Source of the DNA: Agreia sp. PsM10
Lineage (GTDB): Bacteria > Actinomycetota > Actinomycetes > Actinomycetales > Microbacteriaceae
Assembly: GCF_030433855.1 (NCBI RefSeq)
Contig: NZ_JARUXC010000004.1
Coordinates: forward strand, 248,001 to 312,000
DNA: 64,000 bases
Reading direction: 5' to 3'
Both the position numbers and the translations under genes were made by a program. The notes beneath the pieces are model-generated. The model searched no databases and was not told where the DNA came from. It saw nothing but the letters and a program-made list of their open reading frames with translations. Positions 49,248 through 60,831 of the stretch are shown piece after piece; within the stretch, counting starts at the first letter, position 1, and every line of letters begins with the position of its first letter.

Positions 49248-51635
49248 ATGTCGATCATTCCCCGCGCAGAGGTCAGTACCTATGTCAACGTTCTTCCCTT
49301 TGAAGCGGTACGGCTCGTGGATCTGCCTGAAGTGGGTGGTAAGAACGCTTCCTTAGGCGAGATGATCGCCACCCTCACGTCGGCCGGAGTCCGCGTTCCT
49401 GGCGGTTTCGCCACAACAGCATCGGCCTTTCGCCGACATTTTCACGTGTCGGGCCTCGCTGATTGGATCGCCCAGCAACTCGCGGTCCTCGACGTCGAGG
49501 ATCTTGTTGCGTTGGCTCAGACAGGAGCACGCATCCGTGCCCGCATAGAAGCCGTTCCCCTGGAAGGTGAGCTGGCCGAGTCGATTCGGAAGGCCTACCG
49601 CGATCTTGGCGTCGACTCAGAGGGCGCCAGTGTCGCTGTTCGTTCCAGCGCGACGGCCGAAGATCTGCCGGACGCCTCCTTCGCAGGCCAGCAGGAGACG
49701 TTTTTGAACATTCGTGGGATCGACAACGTCCTCGACGCAACCCGACGGGTTTACGCCTCGCTGTTCACCGATCGAGCCATCTCCTACCGCGTGCACCAAG
49801 GCTTCGGTGAGACGGACATCGCCATATCGGTCGGGGTGCAGCGGATGGTCCGTTCAGACCTGGCCGCCTCCGGCGTCATGTTCACTCTCGATACGGAGTC
49901 CGGTTACGACGGCGCCGTTTTCGTCACCAGCGCGTATGGCCTCGGCGAAGGAGTCGTTCAAGGAGCAGTCGACCCGGATGAGTTCACGGTGCACAAGCAG
50001 ACAATGAGTGAAGGGCGCCCCGCCATTCTCTCCCGCCGGGTCGGCTCGAAGGCGCTCCGGATGGTCTTCACAGACGACCCCGCAGTGGGGCGCACCACGG
50101 CCTTCGTCGAGACTGACCCGGTCGATCAAAAGCGATTCTCTCTCGTCGACGCGGAGGTCACCGAACTCGCCCAATCTGCCATCGCAATTGAGCGCCACTA
50201 CGGACGACCCATGGATATCGAATGGGGCAAGGACGCTCTCGATGGCAGGCTGTACATCTTGCAAGCCCGTCCCGAGACGGTCATCTCTCGCCGACCGGTC
50301 GGCATCATCGAACGGCATCGACTCCTGGGAACGGCTCCGGTCCTCATCGAGGGCAGAGCGATTGGCCAGAGAATCGGCTCTGGTCGCGTTCGTATCCTCG
50401 CCTCGCCTGACCAGATGAGCGACTTTCAGGCAGGTGAGGTTCTCGTCGCAGACATGACTGATCCCGACTGGGAACCGATCATGAAGAAAGCGTCCGCGAT
50501 CGTCACCAACCGAGGCGGCCGTACGTGCCACGCGGCCATCATCGCCCGCGAACTTGGTGTGCCCGCGGTCGTGGGCACAGGGAATGCGACCGATCTCCTC
50601 CTCGACGGTCAAGAGGTGACCGTCTCCTGTGCGGAGGGGGAAACCGGAGTCGTGCTGGCCGGAATCCAGGATGTCAGTGTCGAGCGCATCGAGCTCGACG
50701 CACTCCCGGAACTCCCAGGGAAGATCATGCTCAATGTCGGCAACCCTGAGTCCGCATTCGCGCTGTCCGCGCTGCCGAACGATGGGGTCGGATTGGCGCG
50801 GATGGAATTCGTGATCTCGCGCCAGATCGGCGTGCATCCACGCGCCCTGCTCGAACTCGAAAATCAGCCGGATGACATCCGTCATGAAATCGAAGAGCGT
50901 ATCGCTGCGTACGACAGCCCGGCCGACTTCTTCGTGCGGCGCCTCGCGGAAGGCGTCGCCACCCTCGCCGCAGCGTTCACCCCGAAGCCTGTCATTGTGC
51001 GGCTCTCGGACTTCAAGTCCAATGAATACGCGGGGCTGCTCGGCGGACGCCCATACGAACCGGTCGAAGAGAATCCGATGATCGGGTTCCGAGGTGCGGC
51101 CCGTTACCTCTCGACGGAGTTCTCGGCCGCGTTCGCACTGGAGTGCGAGGCGATTCGGTACGTCCGCGACGAGATGGGTCTGCGCAACGTCACGGTGATG
51201 ATTCCGTTCGTCCGTACGGTAGCCGAAGCGCGCGCAGTCGTAGAAAAGCTCGCCGATAACGGCCTGCGTCGAGGCGATAACGGTCTCGAAGTCATCATGA
51301 TGTGCGAAATCCCGTCCAACGCCCTCCTGGCCGATCAATTCCTCGACCACGTCGACGGCTTCTCCATCGGGTCCAATGACCTCACCCAGCTCACCCTGGG
51401 GATCGACCGAGACTCCGCACTCGTTGCTGACAGCTTCGACGAGCGGAACCCGGCAGTCATGCAACTCATCGACCTCGCCATCGATGCATGCCGCAAACGG
51501 GGACGATATGTCGGCATCTGTGGTCAGGCCCCGAGCGACCACCCGGAACTCGCTCGATACCTCTTCGACCGGGGAATCTCATCCCTTTCGCTCAATCCCG
51601 ACACGGTTGTCGAGACGTGGAGCAGTTTCGCATGA
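49248..51635 (+). CDS. ppsA: Phosphoenolpyruvate synthase
   Basis: A 795-residue three-domain enzyme. The N-terminal ATP-grasp part has [56 protein letters not shown] and [21 protein letters not shown]. The swivelling domain has [23 protein letters not shown] with phospho-His near 428. The C-terminal TIM barrel ends with [16 protein letters not shown] and [15 protein letters not shown] (catalytic Cys near 757). It makes PEP from pyruvate and ATP, releasing AMP and phosphate, for growth on C2/C3 substrates. It diverges from a RamB-like regulator and overlaps adenylate kinase by 4 nt. Confidence 0.92.
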   Translation: MSIIPRAEVSTYVNVLPFEAVRLVDLPEVGGKNASLGEMIATLTSAGVRVPGGFATTASAFRRHFHVSGLADWIAQQLAVLDVEDLVALAQTGARIRARIEAVPLEGELAESIRKAYRDLGVDSEGASVAVRSSATAEDLPDASFAGQQETFLNIRGIDNVLDATRRVYASLFTDRAISYRVHQGFGETDIAISVGVQRMVRSDLAASGVMFTLDTESGYDGAVFVTSAYGLGEGVVQGAVDPDEFTVHKQTMSEGRPAILSRRVGSKALRMVFTDDPAVGRTTAFVETDPVDQKRFSLVDAEVTELAQSAIAIERHYGRPMDIEWGKDALDGRLYILQARPETVISRRPVGIIERHRLLGTAPVLIEGRAIGQRIGSGRVRILASPDQMSDFQAGEVLVADMTDPDWEPIMKKASAIVTNRGGRTCHAAIIARELGVPAVVGTGNATDLLLDGQEVTVSCAEGETGVVLAGIQDVSVERIELDALPELPGKIMLNVGNPESAFALSALPNDGVGLARMEFVISRQIGVHPRALLELENQPDDIRHEIEERIAAYDSPADFFVRRLAEGVATLAAAFTPKPVIVRLSDFKSNEYAGLLGGRPYEPVEENPMIGFRGAARYLSTEFSAAFALECEAIRYVRDEMGLRNVTVMIPFVRTVAEARAVVEKLADNGLRRGDNGLEVIMMCEIPSNALLADQFLDHVDGFSIGSNDLTQLTLGIDRDSALVADSFDERNPAVMQLIDLAIDACRKRGRYVGICGQAPSDHPELARYLFDRGISSLSLNPDTVVETWSSFA

Positions 51636-52387
51636 ACCGGATCGTGATCATGGGTCCTCCCGGCGCAGGAAAAGGAACGCAGGGGGCCGTCCTCGCCGCA
51701 GCGCTCGGCGTTCCACACATCACGACGGGCGGTCTCTTCAGGGACGAGGTCACCCGCGGAACGCCCTTGGGCGCGAAAGTCGCCCAGATCCTCCAATCCG
51801 GCCGCTACGTCGACGATGTCCTCGCGACAACGCTTCTGAAGGGAAGGCTCGAGAGGCAGGATGCTGGCGTCGGTTTCATCCTCGACGGCTACCCGCGCAC
51901 TATCGAGCAGGCCGAGTCCCTTGACGCGCTCCTCGAAGCGACGAACAAGAAGGTCGACCTTGTCGTTGTGCTCGATGCCGATGAGGCGACGCTATTGAAC
52001 CGCCTATCGAACCGATCAGAAGACCGTGCCGACGACCGTCCTGAGGTCATTCGTGAGCGACTTGCGAGATACCACGAGGTCACGAATCCTGTCGCAGAAC
52101 ACTACAACGCGCGCGGGCTGCTACAACGCGTAGACGGTGCGCGCTCAGCGAAGCTGGTGGGCGAGGCAATCATCGCGGCCATTCTTGTAGCTCCCGCTGC
52201 GGTTCCCACAGGAGAATCACACCACGTCCTCCACAAGAACGACGAGAGGCGTGGGTCAGAGCCATCGCCACACGATGTCCCATTCCCGAGCGTCACCGGA
52301 ACGCTGGATCAGGCCGTGGATGTGCAGATTTCGACGAGTCCATGGGAGGGCTGGTGGTCGATCACCGAACCCTCGCAACCGCGGTAG
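51632..52387 (+). CDS. adk: Adenylate kinase with C-terminal extension
   Basis: A 251-residue protein. Residues 1-190 are a short-lid adenylate kinase: P-loop [35 protein letters not shown], and [20 protein letters not shown]. The tail after ILVAPAA (about 60 residues, [16 protein letters not shown] at the end) resembles nothing I know and runs toward the pseudogene at 52440, so it may be run-on coding after a rearrangement. Coupling by ATGA overlap to PEP synthase makes sense because that enzyme releases AMP. A housekeeping adk is expected elsewhere in the genome. Confidence 0.85.
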   Translation: MNRIVIMGPPGAGKGTQGAVLAAALGVPHITTGGLFRDEVTRGTPLGAKVAQILQSGRYVDDVLATTLLKGRLERQDAGVGFILDGYPRTIEQAESLDALLEATNKKVDLVVVLDADEATLLNRLSNRSEDRADDRPEVIRERLARYHEVTNPVAEHYNARGLLQRVDGARSAKLVGEAIIAAILVAPAAVPTGESHHVLHKNDERRGSEPSPHDVPFPSVTGTLDQAVDVQISTSPWEGWWSITEPSQPR

Positions 52388-52415
52388 CGGGTTCGTCTGG
52401 GCTGTGTCGTCGTCA

Positions 52416-54849
<2,434 letters not shown>

Positions 54850-55002
54850 ACAACGACCGTACGACGACACGGCACGTCGAAGGGTGCCCTGTCAGTACAC
54901 GTTCCCGTGGAGACTCCCTCTGCCGGGCGAATCGGCGAACCATGGGAACGGCGGCCGCACACCCACGCGGGTGACGCCGCTGACAGACAAGGAGCCGAAT
55001 TC

Positions 55003-55347
55003 ATGACTGGCAACACTCCCCACACGGGGTGGACGGGCGGACAGAACGCGTTCGGGGACTTCGCCCCCGCTCTCGCCCACTACACCGACCGGATTCTCTT
55101 CGACGAGGTATGGGAGAGGCCGGGCCTGTCCAAACGTGACCGCAGCCTGGCCACGGTCACGGCTCTGATCGCCATGGGCAACATCGACCAGCTGAACTTT
55201 CACCTGCCGTTCGCCCGAGACAACGGAGTGACCGAGCAGGAACTGGTGGAGACGATCACCCACCTCGCCTTCTACACGGGCTGGCCCAAGGCCATGAGCG
55301 CGATGACGCTCGCCAAGAATCTCTTCGCGGACGACCACGAGAACTGA
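55003..55347 (+). CDS. Carboxymuconolactone decarboxylase family protein
   Basis: A 114-residue protein of the CMD/AhpD-like fold: FAPALAHYTDRILFDEVWERPGLSKRDRSLATVTALIAMGNIDQLNFHLPFARDNGVTEQELVETITHLAFYTGWPKAMSAM. Glu, His and the GV(T)xxE helix of the small CMD group are present; the CxxC of AhpD is not. AAGGAG is 9 nt before the ATG. It diverges from the HTH/aldo-keto reductase pair and is probably under the same regulator. True protocatechuate-pathway function is unlikely without other pathway genes. Confidence 0.85.
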   Translation: MTGNTPHTGWTGGQNAFGDFAPALAHYTDRILFDEVWERPGLSKRDRSLATVTALIAMGNIDQLNFHLPFARDNGVTEQELVETITHLAFYTGWPKAMSAMTLAKNLFADDHEN

Positions 55348-55393
55348 CCCGCACGCCCGAGCCGAACCCGATGTCTCTCGGAAGCGGGGGGAC

Positions 55394-56881
55394 TCAGGAC
55401 CGGGCCGGCACCTCGTAGACCCCGTCGACTCGGCGCGGAATGCCCAGCGGGTTCGACTCCTTCAGGGCGTCGGGCAGCGCGCGCTCCGGGGCGTCCTGGT
55501 AGGCGACGGGGCGCAGCCACCGGCGAACCGCCGTGGCGCCGACCGAGGTGAACAGCGATGAGGTCGTCGACGGCCACGGGCCACCGTGCTGCTGCGACCA
55601 CGTCACCCCGACGCCGGTCGGCCAGCCCGAGAACAGCACGCGCCCGGCGATCGATTCGAGCGCCGAGACCAGCGGACCGACCTCCTCCGATTCTCCGGCG
55701 TGCAGAGTGGCCGTCAGCGTTCCCTCGACCGCGCCGACCGCGGCCAGCGCCTCGTCGGGCGTGGAGTACGACACGAGCAGCGTGGTCGGCCCGAAATGCT
55801 CCTCGAGCAGTGCCGTCGGGTCGGCGAGCACAGCGGCCGCGGTCGTGCGCAGCACGGTGGTCGATCCTGAGCCCGATGACGCCGACGAGGGAGCGGCCGC
55901 CAGAACCTCCACGTCATCCCGAGCCGCCAGCGACGAGATTCCCGAGGCGAACGCATCCGCCATGCCCTGCGTGAGCATCGTGCCCGAGCCGGGAGCGCCG
56001 ACGGCGGCGACGAGCGCGTCGTCGAACGCGCCATCATCGGGCACGAACACCACGCCCGGCTTCGTGCAGAACTGCCCGACGCCCATCGTGAACGACGAAG
56101 CGAGGCCGGCGGCGAGCGAATCGCCCCGCTCTGAGACGGCAGAAGCCGTGATCACCACGGGGTTGATGCTGCCCAGCTCGCCATAGAACGGGATGGGCGA
56201 CGGCCGGTTGACGGCCAGGTCGTAGAGGGCCCGCCCGCCGCGCACAGAGCCGGTGAATCCGACGGCGGTGATCGCGGGGTGCACCACGAGGGCGAGGCCT
56301 TCCTCGAAGCCCTCGACGAGCGCGAACGTTCCCGCGGGCGCTCCCGCGTCGGCCAGGGCGGACACCACGAGCGACGACGCGAGGCGCGACAGCTTCGGAT
56401 GCCCCGGGTGCGCCTTCACGATCACCGGGCAGCCCACGGCGAGTGCGGATGCGGTATCGCCGCCGGCCACCGAGAACGCGAACGGAAAGTTCGACGCCGC
56501 GAACACGGCCACCGGCCCGAGCGGGCGCAGCAGGCGCCGGATGTCTGCGTGCGGCGGGGTCGCGGATGCGTCGGCGTGGTCGATGGTCGCCTCGAGATAG
56601 GCGCCCTCGCGCACGACCGTGGAGAACAGCCGCAGCTGTGCGGTCGTGCGGGCCAGCTCTCCGGTGAGGCGCGGGGTGCCGAGGTGGCTCTCCTCGTCGG
56701 CCAGCGCGATCAGTTCGGCGGCGTTCGCATCGAGTCGGTCGGCGACGGCCTCGAGCCAGCCGGCGCGCTGCTCGCCCGATGCCGCGGAGAGCACGGGCGC
56801 GGCGGAAACTGCTGCTGCTGCGAGGTCATCGAGAGTGTTCGACGAGGTCGAGGTGGTCGAGGCGGGAGCAGTGCTGGTCAT
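55394..56881 (-). CDS. 2-oxoglutarate semialdehyde dehydrogenase (aldehyde dehydrogenase, NADP)
   Basis: A 495-residue aldehyde dehydrogenase of the ketoglutarate-semialdehyde type: [41 protein letters not shown] (NADP site), GFTGSVRGGRALYDLA, YGELGSINPVVI with the general-base Glu, and MGVGQFCTKPGVVFVP with the catalytic Cys near 301. [24 protein letters not shown] is diagnostic of the family acting on 2,5-dioxopentanoate. It delivers 2-oxoglutarate as last step of the acid-sugar pathway. GGAGGA lies 4 nt before the ATG. A broken copy lies at 52440-52905. Confidence 0.9.
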   Translation of the reverse strand: MTSTAPASTTSTSSNTLDDLAAAAVSAAPVLSAASGEQRAGWLEAVADRLDANAAELIALADEESHLGTPRLTGELARTTAQLRLFSTVVREGAYLEATIDHADASATPPHADIRRLLRPLGPVAVFAASNFPFAFSVAGGDTASALAVGCPVIVKAHPGHPKLSRLASSLVVSALADAGAPAGTFALVEGFEEGLALVVHPAITAVGFTGSVRGGRALYDLAVNRPSPIPFYGELGSINPVVITASAVSERGDSLAAGLASSFTMGVGQFCTKPGVVFVPDDGAFDDALVAAVGAPGSGTMLTQGMADAFASGISSLAARDDVEVLAAAPSSASSGSGSTTVLRTTAAAVLADPTALLEEHFGPTTLLVSYSTPDEALAAVGAVEGTLTATLHAGESEEVGPLVSALESIAGRVLFSGWPTGVGVTWSQQHGGPWPSTTSSLFTSVGATAVRRWLRPVAYQDAPERALPDALKESNPLGIPRRVDGVYEVPARS

Positions 56882-58002
56882 GATTCCTCCGAGATAAGAG
56901 AAGCAGAAGTGGTCGGGCCGATGCCGGTGGAGACGAAGTCGAGGCCGAGACCGGGCCGCGCGTTCTCGCGCAACCTGGCCCGGGCATCCACGATCTCGAC
57001 GGGCGACGGCGAGGTGACGAGGCCGAGAGATGAGAAGGACGCCTCCTCGACGTCTTCGACGGCGGTCTCGGCGCCCACGGCGAGGGCGAGCTGGCCCGAC
57101 AGATCGATGAGCAGGTGCGGCGCGAGCGACGCAGAACTCTCGGTAGAGATGAACGAGGCGATCTCGAGGAACGGAGTGATGCCGCCCACCCGGATGACGT
57201 TGGGCTGCAGCACGTCGGCGTACCCGGCGTCGACGATGTCCTGGAACCGCTGCAGCGTGTGGATGTTCTCGCCCAGTGCGATCGGAACGCCCGTGCGCTC
57301 GCGGAGGGCGCGGTAGCCGCGGGTGTCCTCGGCGCGCAGGGGCTCCTCGATCCAGCCGAGGTCGAAGCGGCCGAGGGCGTCGAGGGCGGTGCTCGCCTGC
57401 TCGAGCGTCCAGCGCTGGTTGGCGTCGATCAGCAGGGTGCGGTCGGGTCCGATGGCCTCGCGCACCGCGCCGACCCGCTCGATGTCGACGGCGAGCGACG
57501 GCCCGCCGACCTTGATCTTCACCGTGTCGTAGCCCGACGCGACCCAGCGCGAAGCCTGCGCCACGAGCTCGTCGAGCGGGTAGTGCAGGTTCACGCCGCT
57601 GCCGTACACGGGCACGGATGCGCGCTGCTCGCCGAGCAGGGACGCGAGGGGCAGGGCGGCCCGCTGTCCCGCGAGATCCCAGAGCGCGGTGTCGAGTCCG
57701 GCGAGAGCGATCGTGGTGATTCCGGCACCGCCCGCCTCGTGCAGCCGCAGCCAGAGGGCGGGCCACAACGCCTGCGGATCGGTCGTGCGGCCGACGGCGA
57801 AGGGCGCGATCTCGGTGTCGATCATGGCCTGTACGGCGGCGGCTCCGATCGTCGGTGTCCACGAGAAGCCGGTGCCGACGAGGCCGTCCGAGTCCTCGAC
57901 CTCGACGATCACGAGGTGCAGGTGCGGTTCGTCGGGAACCCAGGGCCGCGGCATCCGGGCACTGAGCCGGCGCGTGCGCACGGCCGCGATCGTGGCGGTC
58001 AC
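56878..58002 (-). CDS. Enolase-superfamily acid-sugar dehydratase (mandelate racemase/MLE family)
   Basis: A 374-residue enolase-superfamily enzyme. The capping domain is followed by the barrel with YDTVKIKVGG (KxK base), LIDANQRWT, WIEEPL and ALGENIH (metal ligands Asp, Glu, Glu), NVIRVGGITPF, and PHLLID with a His on the other face. Members dehydrate galactarate, glucarate, fuconate, rhamnonate and similar acids. In this operon the product is probably 5-keto-4-deoxyglucarate for the KdgD-like enzyme. Start is GTG at 58002, overlapping its neighbour by 4 nt; the longer frame upstream is antisense noise. Exact acid sugar is not readable. Confidence 0.85.
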   Translation of the reverse strand: MTATIAAVRTRRLSARMPRPWVPDEPHLHLVIVEVEDSDGLVGTGFSWTPTIGAAAVQAMIDTEIAPFAVGRTTDPQALWPALWLRLHEAGGAGITTIALAGLDTALWDLAGQRAALPLASLLGEQRASVPVYGSGVNLHYPLDELVAQASRWVASGYDTVKIKVGGPSLAVDIERVGAVREAIGPDRTLLIDANQRWTLEQASTALDALGRFDLGWIEEPLRAEDTRGYRALRERTGVPIALGENIHTLQRFQDIVDAGYADVLQPNVIRVGGITPFLEIASFISTESSASLAPHLLIDLSGQLALAVGAETAVEDVEEASFSSLGLVTSPSPVEIVDARARLRENARPGLGLDFVSTGIGPTTSASLISEES

Positions 58003-58940
58003 GCGACCAGCGACGGCGCGTACTCGTCGGCGAGCGAGTCGCCCACGGCGAGGATGCGCTCGAGCTCGGCGAGCTGCGCCGGGTTCGGGTCGACGAGAGG
58101 CGCGCGCACCGATCCCACGGGCAGGCCGCGCTGGCGGATTCCGGCCTTGATCAGCGAGACGCCGAAGCCCGGAACCTGGTCGCGCAGTCGCACGAGGGGA
58201 ACGTAGAACTCCCGCAGCAGTCGCAGTCGCGTCTGCTCGTCTCCCGAGACGTAGGCGCGGTAGTGCGCGGTGGCGAGCTCGGGGATCATGGCGAACGCGG
58301 CCGACGAGTAGAGCGGAATTCCGAGGCCGCGGTACGCGCCCTGAGTGAGCTCGGCGGTCAGCAGCCCGTTGAAGAACTGGAAGTCGCCGCGGCCGGATTC
58401 GCCGACCGCGAGCACGATCTCCTGCGCGAGGCCCACGTCGCCGATGCCGTCTTTGAGGCCGATCACCTTCGGGTTCGCGGCCAGCCGGCGCATGGCGGCC
58501 GGAGTGAAGCGAGCCGTGCCGCGGTGGTACACGATCACGGGCAGGCTGCTGGCCGCGGCGACCTGCTCGACATACGAGATGAGGCCCTCTACGGGTCCGC
58601 CCACGAGGTAGGGAGGAAGCGCGAGCAGGGCGTCGGCTCCGGCCGCCTCGGCGCGGCGGGCGAGCTCGATGGCCTGGCCGAGGGGTCCGCCGGTTCCGGA
58701 GATCACGGGCACGCGACCGCCGACGACCTCGACCGTGGCGCCGACGACGGCCGAGATCTCGTCGCCGGTCAGGGCGTGGAACTCGCCCGTGCCGCACGCC
58801 GGGAACACGCCACCGGGGGAGTGCTCCAGCCGCGACGAGACGTGCTCGCGGAGCAGTCCGAGCTCGACGGCGCCCTGCTCATCGAACGGGGTGACGGGAA
58901 AGAACAGCACGCCGTCGAAGGCGATGGGGGCGGTGGTCAT
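57999..58940 (-). CDS. 5-dehydro-4-deoxyglucarate dehydratase (KdgD, DapA family)
   Basis: A 313-residue DapA/NAL-fold TIM barrel. GVLFFPVTPFDEQGAVELGLLREHV, GVFPACGTGEFHALTGDEI, PVIVYHRGTARF (Tyr) and VIGLKDGIGD (Schiff-base Lys) identify the KdgD branch, whose GTGEF replaces the GTTGE of DapA. It dehydrates and decarboxylates 5-keto-4-deoxyglucarate to 2-oxoglutarate semialdehyde, the substrate of the dehydrogenase encoded two genes downstream. 4-nt overlaps on both sides. An L-2-keto-3-deoxyarabonate dehydratase role is a weaker alternative. Confidence 0.86.
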   Translation of the reverse strand: MTTAPIAFDGVLFFPVTPFDEQGAVELGLLREHVSSRLEHSPGGVFPACGTGEFHALTGDEISAVVGATVEVVGGRVPVISGTGGPLGQAIELARRAEAAGADALLALPPYLVGGPVEGLISYVEQVAAASSLPVIVYHRGTARFTPAAMRRLAANPKVIGLKDGIGDVGLAQEIVLAVGESGRGDFQFFNGLLTAELTQGAYRGLGIPLYSSAAFAMIPELATAHYRAYVSGDEQTRLRLLREFYVPLVRLRDQVPGFGVSLIKAGIRQRGLPVGSVRAPLVDPNPAQLAELERILAVGDSLADEYAPSLVA

Positions 58941-59881
58941 GGCACTCTCACTTCGGTCGGGAGGGATGAGGGATCGGGTTCAGCTCGCGCTTCGGGCGCC
59001 TCCTGCACCAGCTCGGTGCGCCAGCTGTAGCGCGGCTCCCAGCCGAGCAGCTCGCGCGCCTTGGCCGACGAGAAGGCGGGGCTCGTGCCGGTGAGGCCGT
59101 CCGCGAGCCCGGATGCCTCCGGCAGGTATCGCGGGATCAGCTCGGCGAGCGGCTCCCGGGCCAGCGCGTCGGCCGCGCCGACGAAGAAGACCGAGCCGTT
59201 CGGGGCGAGCTGCGCGCGCTCGAGCCAGACACGCACGAACTCGGCGGCATCCCGCGCATCGAGGTAGTTGAACAGCGAGACGGCGGCCAGCGACGGGTCG
59301 TCGAGCCGGTCGGCGACGGTGTGTCCCTGCTGCGTCGGTGCGCCCGCCCACTCCTCGGGCGGAATGACGAAGCACGGCCGGAAGACCCCGAAGGTGACGT
59401 GATCGCTGTTGCGCACGAAGCGCTCGACGACGTTCTCGATGACCTGCTTCGAGAGGGCGTAGGCGTTCCAGGGCTCGACCGGATGCGTCTCGTCGAGCGG
59501 CAGGAAACGCGGCGCCCAGCCCTGAGGGTTGCCGTAGCCGAGCACGGTGGGGCTCGAGGCGGCGAGCACCAGTCGGGCACCGGATGCGACGGCCGCGTCG
59601 ACCACGGAGAAGGCCAGCGCCGTGTTGACGTTGAGGATCGTGGCCTCGGGGGCGCTGAAGGGCACGGAGATCGCGGCGAGGTGCACGACCGCTTCGGGGG
59701 CGATCGCGATGAAGAGGGTGCGGGTCGCGTCGGCGTCGGTGAGGTCGGCCTGCAGCTGGGTTCCGGGCAGGCCGGCCACGCCTTCGCGGTCGATCGAGGT
59801 CACGTCGTGACCGGCTTCGCAGAGACCGCGGACCACGCTCTGGCCGAGCCGGCCGGAGCCGCCCGTGACGACGACCCTCAC
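58937..59881 (-). CDS. NAD-dependent epimerase/dehydratase family protein, possible uronate/sugar dehydrogenase
   Basis: A 314-residue extended SDR: VVVTGGSGRLGQSVVRGLCEAGHDVTSIDREG, AVVHLAAISVPF, LVLAASSPTVLGYG (Ser), and NAYALSKQVIENV (YxxxK). VFRPCFVIPPEEW and FNYLDARDAAEFVRVW follow. In an operon with an acid-sugar dehydratase and KdgD, oxidation of galacturonate, glucuronate or another aldose to its lactone is the natural role, but resemblance to known uronate dehydrogenases is only general. The start is GTG at 59881, overlapping the previous gene by 4 nt. Confidence 0.78.
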   Translation of the reverse strand: MRVVVTGGSGRLGQSVVRGLCEAGHDVTSIDREGVAGLPGTQLQADLTDADATRTLFIAIAPEAVVHLAAISVPFSAPEATILNVNTALAFSVVDAAVASGARLVLAASSPTVLGYGNPQGWAPRFLPLDETHPVEPWNAYALSKQVIENVVERFVRNSDHVTFGVFRPCFVIPPEEWAGAPTQQGHTVADRLDDPSLAAVSLFNYLDARDAAEFVRVWLERAQLAPNGSVFFVGAADALAREPLAELIPRYLPEASGLADGLTGTSPAFSSAKARELLGWEPRYSWRTELVQEAPEARAEPDPSSLPTEVRVP

Positions 59882-60831
59882 GATGTCGCCCCGTCAGCGT
59901 CGGGGGTGCCCGTCGAAGCGATGTCTTCTGCGAATTCCGCCAGTTTGGCGAACATGTCCTCGAGAAGAAAGCGGGTGTCGACGGTCTCGAGCACGAGGAT
60001 GTCGCCACCCCGGCCCTCGACATAGCTGCCGTCGGGCGCGAAGCGCACGGGCTTCTGCCGGCGGAAGACGCCGCTCCACGGTTCGAGCATGAGGCCGATC
60101 GCGGGGGAGTCGCCGAGCGAGCGGCTCTCGATCGGAACCTTGTGATGCGCGTCGTTGAACTCCACGATCTGCTGCACGAGGTACCGGCCGAGCTCGCCGT
60201 GCGGCTCGACCTTGCGGCGCAGCTCGGCGTAACCGACGCTCAGCAGACGGTAGATCGTCGACGGTACCTGCCAGACGGTGATTCCCGAGTCGAAGACCAC
60301 GTTGGCCGCGGCGATGTCGTTCTTGAGGTTGAACTCGGGCGACGATCCGAGCGGAACCACGTCGGGGTCGTAGGCGCCCCCGCCGATCCAGATCACGACG
60401 ACGTCGCGATCGACGATCGAGGGCTCCAGCAGAATGGCCGAGGCCATGTCGGTGAGCGGGCCGAGGAATCCGATGAAGAGGGGGCCGTCGCCGTCGGCCA
60501 GCGCCTCCGAGATGATGACCCGGGCGCCGTCGGAGTCGACGGGAGTCTGCTCGTCGGGCAGCGCGTGGGCGCCGCCGTTCGCGACCGTCACCCGGCCCTC
60601 CTGGCCGAGCATCCCGATCAGCAGATCGATCTCGTCGCGCGACTCCAGCATGCTCGTCTGCGTGCGCTGCGTGCCGAAATGCGCCGCGACCAGGCCGCGC
60701 ACATCCAGCGTCGGCGACAGCAGCGCGTGCACGATGGCGAACTGATCGTCGGCCTCGTTGCGGGCGTCGGTGTCGACGATCACTCGCCGTCGCCGGGAGA
60801 GTGCGGAGGCGGTGCGTTCGGGGGGAGTCAT
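59878..60831 (-). CDS. Nucleoside hydrolase-like protein of unknown substrate
   Basis: A 317-residue protein of the IU-nucleoside hydrolase fold. The calcium loop reads VIVDTDARNEADDQFAIVHALLS rather than the classical DTDPGxDDA. LFIGFLGPLTDMASAILLEP, VVIWIGGGAYDP and EFNLKNDIAAANVVFDSGITVWQVP are recognisable family segments (NxxxD ligands). It sits between a rhamnosidase and a sugar dehydrogenase with 4-nt overlaps on both sides. Its role is therefore more likely cleavage of a plant glycoside than nucleoside salvage. The altered loop resembles that of DUF1593-type proteins. Confidence 0.8.
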   Translation of the reverse strand: MTPPERTASALSRRRRVIVDTDARNEADDQFAIVHALLSPTLDVRGLVAAHFGTQRTQTSMLESRDEIDLLIGMLGQEGRVTVANGGAHALPDEQTPVDSDGARVIISEALADGDGPLFIGFLGPLTDMASAILLEPSIVDRDVVVIWIGGGAYDPDVVPLGSSPEFNLKNDIAAANVVFDSGITVWQVPSTIYRLLSVGYAELRRKVEPHGELGRYLVQQIVEFNDAHHKVPIESRSLGDSPAIGLMLEPWSGVFRRQKPVRFAPDGSYVEGRGGDILVLETVDTRFLLEDMFAKLAEFAEDIASTGTPDADGATS

